DNA from: Candidatus Omnitrophota bacterium
GTDB taxonomy: Bacteria > Ratteibacteria > UBA8468 > B48-G9 > JAFGKM01
Assembly: GCA_023818785.1 (NCBI GenBank)
Contig: JAMWCO010000069.1
Coordinates: 1-7,321, forward strand
DNA length: 7,321 nt
Direction: 5' to 3'
Part shown: piece after piece, positions 1 through 5,800 of the stretch
How the letters are laid out: every line of letters starts with the position of its first letter
How positions within the stretch are numbered: the first letter of the stretch is position 1
Notes under the pieces: model-generated
What the model saw: the letters and a program-made list of their open reading frames with translations, nothing else
The model's database searches: none
What the model was told of the DNA's origin: nothing
Translations under genes and position numbers: made by a program

Positions 1-74
1 ATATATCCAATGAAAGAATATGTTATTAGACCCAAACAAGTACCAATTATAACCGAAAAAATTTTAACTTTCAT
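1..74 (-). CDS. N-terminus of an unidentified membrane or exported protein (partial)
   Basis: The ATG at 74-72 overlaps the stop of the upstream 86-residue gene in an ATGA arrangement and opens a frame that stays open to the left edge (24 codons plus two bases). The peptide begins MKVKIFSVIIGTCLGLITYS. Two lysines are followed by about 17 mostly hydrophobic residues, which fits a signal peptide or first membrane segment (seen). There is no strong Shine-Dalgarno sequence, so translation is probably coupled to the gene before it. It is the third gene of the dtd-led minus-strand group. The family cannot be named from 24 residues. A chance open frame is possible, but the stop/start overlap and the hydrophobic N-terminus make a real gene likely. 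Confidence 0.6.
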   Translation of the reverse strand, partial: MKVKIFSVIIGTCLGLITYSFIGY

Positions 75-331
75 TTTTCAAGTATATCTTCAAGTAAAGT
101 AATTGCAACAACTTTGGATTTTAAAACCTTAACATTTTTTCTATTTGGAACAATACCATCTCTTTTGACCATCATTAAATATTCCTGTTTACTTAAAGAT
201 GTTTCAGAAATATCAAAGGCATCTACATTTTGTAAGTAATAATAATTATTATCTTCTTTTACCAATTCTCCTATGTAAATCCAAGTAGTTGAAGTATCTA
301 TAACTATATTTTTATTTTTAAATCTATCCAT
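71..331 (-). CDS. Conserved-looking small hypothetical protein, 86 residues
   Basis: I do not assign a function. The protein is soluble, with no signal peptide or membrane segment. Residues 9-40 read as successive beta strands (IVIDTSTTWIYIGEL, then NYYYLQNVDAFDI), followed by a Ser/Thr-rich turn, a helix near 48-56 (KQEYLMMVK), an NRKNVKV stretch at 63-69, and a last strand and helix (VVAITLLEDILE). The compact beta pattern is compatible with a small Sm-like barrel (inference). From memory it resembles short hypothetical proteins of Planctomycetes/Omnitrophica-type bacteria, but I cannot confirm this here. It starts 18 bases after the dtd stop with no visible Shine-Dalgarno sequence, and its stop overlaps the start of the next gene, so it is probably co-transcribed with dtd. 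Confidence 0.8.
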   Translation of the reverse strand: MDRFKNKNIVIDTSTTWIYIGELVKEDNNYYYLQNVDAFDISETSLSKQEYLMMVKRDGIVPNRKNVKVLKSKVVAITLLEDILEK

Positions 332-349
332 AAGTTTAATAAAATTTTA

Positions 350-787
350 CTATTTTTCCAAAATTAAAGTACAAGGACCATCATTATTTATTTCAACTAA
401 CATTTTCTTCCCAAATTCTCCTTCAACAATCTTTTTATATGATGTTTTTATTTTTTCTACAAATTTATTAAAAATTTTTTCTGCTATTTCTCCTTTCTCA
501 GCCATTGTAAAATCAGGTCTATTACCATTTTGACAATTTCCATAAAGAGTAAATTGAGGAACAATCATTAATTCTCCATTTATATCAGATACGGAATAAT
601 TCATTTTTCTATTTTCATCTTCAAATATTCTTAGAGATAGGATCTTTTTCACAAAGTAATCAACTTTTTCTTCAGTATCTCCTCTACCTATTCCTACAAA
701 AACTACAATCCCTTTTTCTATTTTACCTTTAAAAATATCTTCTACATATAATTTTGCCTCTTTTACTCTTTGAATCACTAATTTCAT
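350..787 (-). CDS. dtd: D-aminoacyl-tRNA deacylase (DTD)
   Basis: This cytosolic proofreading enzyme hydrolyses D-amino acids, and mischarged glycine, from tRNA (family knowledge). The 145-residue length is exactly usual for the family. Signature regions are visible: MKLVIQRVKEAKLYVE at the N-terminus, LSLRIFEDENRKMN at 51-63, the active-site strand PQFTLYGNCQNGNRPDF at 77-93, and the C-terminal NNDGPCT containing the Gly-cisPro pair at 137-138 that reads the chirality of the substrate. One oddity is that the nearly invariant Ser-Gln-Phe-Thr has Pro at position 77, while Q78, F79 and T80 are kept. The ATG at 787-785 gives the canonical N-terminus. No Shine-Dalgarno sequence precedes it and a candidate promoter lies only a few bases upstream, so the message may be leaderless. 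It is the first gene of a minus-strand group, divergent from dapF. Confidence 0.97.
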   Translation of the reverse strand: MKLVIQRVKEAKLYVEDIFKGKIEKGIVVFVGIGRGDTEEKVDYFVKKILSLRIFEDENRKMNYSVSDINGELMIVPQFTLYGNCQNGNRPDFTMAEKGEIAEKIFNKFVEKIKTSYKKIVEGEFGKKMLVEINNDGPCTLILEK

Positions 788-796
788 ATAAATTTT

Positions 797-825
797 ATAA
801 TATAATAATTTGACAAAATAGGCAA
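797..825 (-). promoter_or_regulatory. Candidate sigma-70 promoter for dtd
   Basis: Read on the minus strand, TTGCCT (825-820, four of six consensus bases) is followed by a 17-base spacer and TATTAT (802-797, five of six). A start about seven bases past the -10 falls near 790, so the dtd ATG at 787 would have a leader of roughly three bases. AT-rich DNA yields chance -10 boxes, so confidence is moderate. The site interleaves with the dapF promoter on the other strand. Confidence 0.5.
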
Positions 826-838
826 AAGTATATAGAAT
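810..838 (+). promoter_or_regulatory. Near-consensus sigma-70 promoter for dapF
   Basis: A perfect TTGACA (810-815), an optimal 17-base spacer and TAGAAT (833-838, five of six) form a strong predicted promoter. The expected start, about seven bases after the -10, is near 845. The dapF ATG begins at 847, which leaves no room for a Shine-Dalgarno sequence and predicts a leaderless or nearly leaderless mRNA. It overlaps the opposing dtd promoter across 810-825. Confidence 0.72.
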
Positions 839-846
839 TTAAAACT

Positions 847-1641
847 ATGGAATTTTCAAAAATAGTTGGTTCAGGAAATGATTTCGTTATTATAGATAAT
901 AGAGAAGGGAAAATAAAAAATAAAAGGGATTTGGCTATAAAATTATGTAATAGAAAATTTGGTATTGGAGCGGATGGCTTGCTTTTTCTTGAAAATTCAA
1001 ATAAAGCAGATTTTAAAATGAGAATTTTCAATCCAGATGGAAGTGAAGCAGAAATGTGTGGAAATGGTTTGAGATGTATGTTGAGATTTATATATGAAAA
1101 TTCATTAACTAATAAAAGAAAATTAAAAATTGAAACAATGGCAGGGATACTTGATGGTGAAATAAAAGGGAAAAATATTAAAATAAAAATGAAACTTATT
1201 GGGAAACTAGAATTAAATATAAAAATACCAATTGATAATGAAATAATTATTGGAAATTATGTAAATACAGGTGTTCCACATACTATTATTTTTGTTGAAG
1301 ATATAGAAAAAGTTAATATTTCAGAATTGGGACCAAAAATAAGGTATAACAAAATTTTTGGTGAAAAAGGAACTAATGTTGACTGGGTAGAGATAGTTAA
1401 AAATGGATTAATAAAAATAAGAACTTATGAAAGAGGTGTAGAAGAAGAAACACTTTCTTGTGGTACTGGAAGTGTCGCATCTGCAATTATTACATTTTTG
1501 ATTAAAGGAATGAATTCTCCAATAAATGTTATTACAAGAAGTAATGAAATTTTGAAGGTTTATTTTGATAAAAATTTAAAAAATATTTATTTGGAAGGTA
1601 AAACATTTTATGCATTTGTTGGGAAATGGATTGAAAGTTGA
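847..1641 (+). CDS. dapF: Diaminopimelate epimerase
   Basis: DapF converts LL- to meso-diaminopimelate without a cofactor, supplying lysine and the peptidoglycan cross-linking residue; it is cytosolic (family knowledge). The 264 residues carry the complete signature set: GSGNDFVIID at 8-17, GIGADGLLF at 39-47, NPDGSEAEMCGNGLRCM at 62-78 with the first catalytic Cys at 71, GVPHTIIFV at 142-150, GTNVDWVE at 175-182, and RTYERGVEEETLSCGTGS at 192-209 with the second catalytic Cys at 205. The two cysteines lie in the two symmetrical halves, as expected. The ATG at 847 yields the canonical MEFSKIVGSGND start. No ribosome binding site precedes it, and the promoter at 810-838 implies leaderless initiation. 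The stop overlaps the comEC start (TTGA at 1638-1641), so the two are probably translationally coupled. Confidence 0.98.
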   Translation: MEFSKIVGSGNDFVIIDNREGKIKNKRDLAIKLCNRKFGIGADGLLFLENSNKADFKMRIFNPDGSEAEMCGNGLRCMLRFIYENSLTNKRKLKIETMAGILDGEIKGKNIKIKMKLIGKLELNIKIPIDNEIIIGNYVNTGVPHTIIFVEDIEKVNISELGPKIRYNKIFGEKGTNVDWVEIVKNGLIKIRTYERGVEEETLSCGTGSVASAIITFLIKGMNSPINVITRSNEILKVYFDKNLKNIYLEGKTFYAFVGKWIES

Positions 1642-3725
1642 GTTTTGAAATTTTAATTCTTTTTTCTTTTATAATAGGTATTTTAATATATAAAAATTTT
1701 TCGCCTTTATTAATTTTTTCTCTTTTCCCTTTATTCTTTTTACCCAAATTTAATAAAAAATTTCTCTTCTATTTTTTTCTATTCTTCTTTTTGGGATATA
1801 TTTCAAATTATAAATATAAAAATAATTTAAATTGGGGTACAGATTTTTCAAATATTTCAGAAATTGAAGGTGAAATTGTTTCATTAAAAGAAAAACCATT
1901 TGAGACTAATATAATTGTTGATGTTAAAAGAATTAGCAAAGGAGAAAAATATTATAATTGGAATGGAAAGATAATAATAAAGAATAAAGAAAAGATTAAG
2001 TTTTTACCAGGTCAAAAAATAAAAATAAAAGATATTATAAATATAAGTGAAATTTCTCCACCTAAAAATCCTTTTGAGTTTGACTATAAAAAATTTATGA
2101 ATAGAAATGGGATTTTTTTTCAAGTAAAAAGTAATAATGTTGAAATTATTAAATCAGAGATAAATTTAAAATTATTTTTTTCATATATAAGAGAGAGAAT
2201 AGAAAATAGGATTGAGAAATATATGAGATTTAATCCAGATAGTTGCGAATTAGTAAAACTTCTTACTATAGGCAATGACGATACACCTGATTTTTTAAGA
2301 AGAGTTGGAGTTAAAACAGGAATATATCATCTTTTTGTAATCTCTGGTATTCATATTATTTTTATAATATTTCTTTTAAAAGTAATTTTCATACCATTTC
2401 AAAAAATTAATAATGTTAAACCATTTGCTTTTCCTTTAATAATTTTGGTTTTTCTATGGTTTTATGATTTTTTATGCGGTTTTAAAGTTCCTATTACAAG
2501 AGCAGTGGTGATGGTTTCATTTTATTTAATATCTGAAATTTTGGGTAAAGAGATAGATCCAATTAAATCACTTATTATTGCTTGTATTTTCCTACTTTTT
2601 TTAAATCCTTTTTATATTTATTCTCTCTCTTTTCTTCTTTCTTTTTTATCAACTGCTGGTATTTTAATAACTTATAAAAAAATTAATTTTTTGAAAAAGA
2701 AAAACTTTATAATTAACTCATTTGTTGCTACTATTTCTGCTCAAATATTTATTCTACCAATTCTTTTTTACAATTTTAGTTATTTTTATCCTATTGGAAT
2801 ATTAAGCAATCTAATTTTTACTCCAATAGTTGGTTTAATAACAATTATTTCTTTTATATCTCTTATAATTCCTATTCTCTTTTATCCTTTAAGTTTTATA
2901 ACCACTATTTTTTTAAAATCTCTTATTTTAATTTCAAATTTTTCTCATAAAATTAGTTTCTATTTCCCATTATTTTTTGTTTTTGTTTATTATTTTTTTC
3001 TTTTATTTCTAATTTCTTCTATTAAGAAAAACATTAAATTTATTATTAGTTTTTTGTTCATTATCTTTTGTTTATTATATTCTTTCAAAAAATCAAGCAA
3101 TGAAGAAATTATATTTTTTTCTTTTAAAAGTCCTGTTATTTTATTATGTTCTGATAATAAAGCTGTTTTGGTAATTCCAGAAAGTATTAAAAATCAAGAT
3201 TATTATCAGGAGATTCTTTACAAAGTTTCTAAAAATAAAAGGATAGAAATAGAAAAGATTATCTTATTTGGTGATAAATTCTGTGATAATCTTTTCTTTG
3301 CTTCAATTTTTAGAAAAAGTCAGATTTTTATAGATAAATCTATCAATTATCCTGATTTTTTAAAGGGAAGAATAAAAGTAATCAAGTTTAGTGATGAGAA
3401 AATAAAAGTAAATAAAGCAGAATTGATTTTTAAAGACGAAAACTTAATAATTAAGTATGATAATATTAAAATTTTAATATTATTAAATGGAAATATAAAG
3501 GATTCTTTAATAGGAGAAAAGTATTTCTTAGTTTATCTTGTTAAACCTAAAAAGAGAATAGATGAAGATATAATGAATAATTTAAATTCAATTTTTCTTG
3601 TTTTCCAAAAAGATAGTAAAAAATTTGAAAAATTTAAAAAATTATGTCAAAATTATTATTTAGAGAAAGGTGACTTAATTTTAAATTTAAAATCTAAAAT
3701 ACTTGATTACTGGATAGAAAAATGA
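1638..3725 (+). CDS. comEC: ComEC/Rec2-family DNA-uptake channel protein
   Basis: ComEC is the inner-membrane channel that carries single-stranded DNA into the cytoplasm during natural transformation (family knowledge). The protein has 695 residues. Residues 4-58 hold hydrophobic segments. A soluble beta-rich region at about 70-175 matches the N-terminal DUF4131/OB-like domain. Residues 225-480 are the competence domain with many membrane segments, with GIYHLFVISGIHI at 228-240, VPITRAVVM at 284-292, NPFYIYSLSFLLSF at 323-336 and a QIFILPILFY stretch from 369. Residues 487-695 occupy the place of the usual metallo-beta-lactamase domain but show no HxHxDH motif and none of the usual DVGQGD or ILIDGG motifs. 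The start is TTG at 1638: an in-frame stop at 1632-1634 lies just upstream and no ATG occurs for dozens of codons. The stop overlaps the next start as ATGA. Confidence 0.93.
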   Translation: MSFEILILFSFIIGILIYKNFSPLLIFSLFPLFFLPKFNKKFLFYFFLFFFLGYISNYKYKNNLNWGTDFSNISEIEGEIVSLKEKPFETNIIVDVKRISKGEKYYNWNGKIIIKNKEKIKFLPGQKIKIKDIINISEISPPKNPFEFDYKKFMNRNGIFFQVKSNNVEIIKSEINLKLFFSYIRERIENRIEKYMRFNPDSCELVKLLTIGNDDTPDFLRRVGVKTGIYHLFVISGIHIIFIIFLLKVIFIPFQKINNVKPFAFPLIILVFLWFYDFLCGFKVPITRAVVMVSFYLISEILGKEIDPIKSLIIACIFLLFLNPFYIYSLSFLLSFLSTAGILITYKKINFLKKKNFIINSFVATISAQIFILPILFYNFSYFYPIGILSNLIFTPIVGLITIISFISLIIPILFYPLSFITTIFLKSLILISNFSHKISFYFPLFFVFVYYFFLLFLISSIKKNIKFIISFLFIIFCLLYSFKKSSNEEIIFFSFKSPVILLCSDNKAVLVIPESIKNQDYYQEILYKVSKNKRIEIEKIILFGDKFCDNLFFASIFRKSQIFIDKSINYPDFLKGRIKVIKFSDEKIKVNKAELIFKDENLIIKYDNIKILILLNGNIKDSLIGEKYFLVYLVKPKKRIDEDIMNNLNSIFLVFQKDSKKFEKFKKLCQNYYLEKGDLILNLKSKILDYWIEK

Positions 3726-4045
3726 TAGAAGAGGATATTAAAAAAATAAAAGAAGCAGAAGAAGAAAGTGAAAAAATTATAAAATTGGCAGAAAAAAAAG
3801 TAGAAAAGATGATGGAATCTATTGAATCTGAAGTTGAAAAAATTAAGAATATAAATTATGAAAAATTAAAAAAAGAAATTGAAAAATATAAGGAAAAAAA
3901 AGAAATTGAAAAAAATAAAAAAATTGAATTTTTGAAAAAGGAAAAAGAAGAAGAGATAAAAAAACTTGAGATTAATGAAGAAAAAATAATTGATATAGCA
4001 AATAAAATTTGGAATGAAATATTAAAAGAAATTATGCAGCAATGA
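3722..4045 (+). CDS. Charged coiled-coil protein resembling A/V-type ATPase peripheral-stalk subunit H/G
   Basis: The 107 residues are almost entirely Lys/Glu/Ile and predicted to form one long helix to about residue 82, followed by a short helical tail (IIDIANKIWNEILKEI). The N-terminal pattern, IKKIKEAEEESEKIIKLAEK, closely resembles the start of archaeal/bacterial AhaH/NtpF-type subunits, which pair with subunit E in the peripheral stalk of A/V-ATPases. The length, about 100 residues, also fits. Such low-complexity coils can mislead, so the assignment is an inference. The ATG overlaps the comEC stop (ATGA at 3722-3725), with only a weak GGATAG upstream, which implies coupling. The usual following partner, subunit I, is absent, because the next gene lies on the other strand. 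The last 14 bases overlap the 3' end of the convergent GGDEF gene. Confidence 0.75.
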   Translation: MIEEDIKKIKEAEEESEKIIKLAEKKVEKMMESIESEVEKIKNINYEKLKKEIEKYKEKKEIEKNKKIEFLKKEKEEEIKKLEINEEKIIDIANKIWNEILKEIMQQ

Positions 4046-5225
4046 CTTTATCTTTCCCTAAACTTTTGGCTTTATATAAAGCCATATCTGCTTTTTTTAT
4101 TATCTCTGTAGCATTTGTTCCATCTTCAGGAAAAGAAGCAACTCCAAAACTTATTGTTAAGTCACCATTTGGTTGTGATTCTTCGTTTGGAAATTTAAAA
4201 TCCTTTACAGATTTTCTTAATTTTTCACATATTTTTATAGTATTTTCTTTTGTAGTATCAGGAAAAAGAATTATAAATTCTTCTCCACCATATCTTCCTA
4301 TAATATCAGAACCTTTAACTCCTTTTTTTAATATATCTGCTATTGTTTTTAAAACATAATCACCTGCAAGATGTCCATTTGTATCATTATAAAATTTAAA
4401 AAAATCAACATCACACATAGCAATAGAAGCAGGTGTTGAATTTATTTGAGATTTTGTTAAAATATCAGAAAGAAGTTTTTCAAAGTGTCTTCTATTATAT
4501 AATTGTGTTAAACCGTCTGTTATTGATAGAAATTTTGTTTTATCAAATAGTTCTGTATTTTCAATCATTAAAGAAATAGGAGCAGAAACCATTCTTAAAA
4601 GATTCAGATCTCTTAAACTAAATTTTTTGTTTCTAAAGGAAAATATACATAGTATACCAACAATTGCTCCTTTTTGATATAAGCCGGAAATAATAAAAGA
4701 TGTAATTCCTGACTCGGATAATTTTTTATATTGAGGGAATGATGAGATATTATTTACTAACATAGGTTTAGGTTTCATAACTATTTCTTCTATTATCTCC
4801 AATGGTAAATCTATTTCTTTTCCTTTAATGTTTAATTTATATCTATCTCCAAAAAGACAAATTACAACTGTTTCTTCTTTAAAAAGATTTTTAATTGATT
4901 CAAGTAATTTATCAATAACTTCATCAAGAGATATTTCTTTTCCAAATGTTTCTATAATATCTGTAAGAGTAGATAAAAAATTTGACTCTAATTTATAATC
5001 CTGTATTGTCAATCTTTGTTTTTCTATTTCTCTTTCCATATTTTCAATTTTATTAGAAAGTCCACCAGTATAAATAATATTTATTACAATAAAAAAAGAT
5101 AGTAATAAATTTAAAGAAATAAAATAGAATTCTCTTGAGAAAAATCTCTCTTTTAAGTAAAGAATATCAATTGTAAAGAGAAATAAAACAGTGAATAAAA
5201 AAATAAAATTTCTTACAATTTTCAT
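4032..5225 (-). CDS. Membrane-anchored GAF-GGDEF diguanylate cyclase
   Basis: Predicted to make cyclic di-GMP from two GTP at the inner membrane. The 397 residues show two membrane segments (about 7-24 and 33-52), a short coiled coil (55-80), a probable GAF sensor domain (about 85-225) and a complete GGDEF domain (230-397). Active-site features are intact: DGLTQLYNRRHF at 237-248, CDVDFFKFYND at 271-281 with metal-binding D272, NGHLAGDY at 283-290, RYGGEEF at 311-317 (the GGEEF variant is active in the family), and the closing ADMALYKAKSLGKDKV. The inhibitory RxxD site is altered to KGSD at 304-307. The ATG overlaps the rplT stop (ATGA at 5225-5222) and lacks a good Shine-Dalgarno sequence, so it appears to be the last, coupled gene of the infC operon. 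The signal sensed by the GAF domain is unknown. Confidence 0.96.
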   Translation of the reverse strand: MKIVRNFIFLFTVLFLFTIDILYLKERFFSREFYFISLNLLLSFFIVINIIYTGGLSNKIENMEREIEKQRLTIQDYKLESNFLSTLTDIIETFGKEISLDEVIDKLLESIKNLFKEETVVICLFGDRYKLNIKGKEIDLPLEIIEEIVMKPKPMLVNNISSFPQYKKLSESGITSFIISGLYQKGAIVGILCIFSFRNKKFSLRDLNLLRMVSAPISLMIENTELFDKTKFLSITDGLTQLYNRRHFEKLLSDILTKSQINSTPASIAMCDVDFFKFYNDTNGHLAGDYVLKTIADILKKGVKGSDIIGRYGGEEFIILFPDTTKENTIKICEKLRKSVKDFKFPNEESQPNGDLTISFGVASFPEDGTNATEIIKKADMALYKAKSLGKDKVIAA

Positions 5226-5587
5226 TCAATAATACCCACTACTTCCTTTACTTTTTTAACTAAAGAAGCAAAATTTTCAGGATGGTTAAAGGCTATTTCT
5301 GCGAGAGTTTTTCTATTCAAATTCATGTTAATTTTTTTAATACCACTTATAAATTTACTATATGAAATCCCGTTCATTTTACATGCTGCAGAAATTCTTG
5401 TAATCCATAAACTTCTAAAATCTCTTTTCTTTTTCCTTCTATCTCTAAAAGCATAAGTTAAACCTTTTTCTGAAAATTCTTTCGCTCTTTTAAAAAGTTT
5501 TGACCTTCCCTGTCTATAACCTTTTGCTCTTTTTAAAACTTTTTTCCTTCTTTTTCTTGATGCGGGTGAATTTTTAGTTCTTGCCAT
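5222..5587 (-). CDS. rplT: Large ribosomal subunit protein bL20
   Basis: L20 binds 23S rRNA and is needed early in 50S assembly; in several bacteria it also represses its own operon (family knowledge). The 121 residues match the family length of about 118. Landmarks are the basic N-terminal extension MARTKNSPASRKRRKKVLKR, AKGYRQGRSKLFKRA at 21-35, YAFRDRRKKKRDFRSLWITR at 45-64, ISAACKMNGISYSKFISGI at 65-83 and NRKTLAEIA at 91-99. The start is unambiguous: AAGGAG lies six bases upstream (5599-5594), immediately after the rpmI stop. The gap from rpmI is 12 bases. The stop overlaps the start of the diguanylate cyclase, which is not the usual follower of rplT. Confidence 0.99.
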   Translation of the reverse strand: MARTKNSPASRKRRKKVLKRAKGYRQGRSKLFKRAKEFSEKGLTYAFRDRRKKKRDFRSLWITRISAACKMNGISYSKFISGIKKINMNLNRKTLAEIAFNHPENFASLVKKVKEVVGIIE

Positions 5588-5593
5588 TTTTAT

Positions 5594-5599
5594 CTCCTT
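5594..5599 (-). promoter_or_regulatory. Shine-Dalgarno sequence of rplT
   Basis: AAGGAG on the minus strand, directly after the rpmI stop codon and six bases before the rplT ATG at 5587. The same motif and spacing occur at rpmI and infC, which supports an ordinary anti-Shine-Dalgarno sequence in this organism. Confidence 0.9.
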
Positions 5600-5800
5600 T
5601 TATCTGTAAGGTAACAATTTTTTAATAACTTTTATATCTCCTTTATTTTTCAAAATTTTTAACTTTTTAATCCTTCTTTTCCTTTTTGAACTCTTTTTTG
5701 ATAGTAAATGGCTTCCACCTGCACAATAATGGAGAATCTTCCCTGTTCCTGTTATTTTAAATCTTTTTGCAACTGATTTTTTTGTTTTAAGTTTTCCCAT
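5600..5800 (-). CDS. rpmI: Large ribosomal subunit protein bL35
   Basis: Small, very basic 50S protein of 66 residues, the usual size. Family features seen are the MGKLKTKKSVAKRFKITGTGK start, HLLSKKSSKRKRR at 31-43 and the terminal KGDIKVIKKLLPY. The start is taken at the ATG at 5800-5798, because this gives the family N-terminus (MxKxKTxxxxAKRF) and AAGGAG stands six bases upstream (5812-5807). An in-frame ATG at 5818 would add six residues and would make the Shine-Dalgarno sequence coding. The gene overlaps the last 14 bases of infC, and its Shine-Dalgarno sequence lies inside infC, so initiation probably depends on ribosomes finishing infC. rplT follows 12 bases downstream. Confidence 0.98.
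   Translation of the reverse strand: MGKLKTKKSVAKRFKITGTGKILHYCAGGSHLLSKKSSKRKRRIKKLKILKNKGDIKVIKKLLPYR

Noticed and set aside
332..420. Separate promoter for the 86-residue gene inside the end of dtd
   Set aside because: Only a TAAAAT with a poor -35 (TTGTAC at 19 bases) was found, which is not above chance in such AT-rich DNA.
795..1031. Minus-strand open frame of 78 codons
   Set aside because: It lies antisense to the start of dapF, whose frame carries the catalytic motifs. The translated peptide has no recognisable pattern.
1532..1747. Minus-strand open frame of 71 codons across the dapF-comEC junction
   Set aside because: Antisense to two well-supported genes; its Lys-rich peptide simply reflects T-rich membrane-protein codons on the other strand.
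3722..4045. Short A/Lys-rich repeats as a tandem repeat or low-complexity artefact
   Set aside because: The repetition follows from Lys/Glu codons of a coiled coil; no exact tandem unit is kept and the frame is intact from a coupled ATG to its stop.
4042..4359. Plus-strand open frame of 105 codons starting in an ATGA overlap with the coiled-coil gene
   Set aside because: Tempting because of the stop/start overlap, but it is fully antisense to the conserved GGDEF core and resembles no protein I know.
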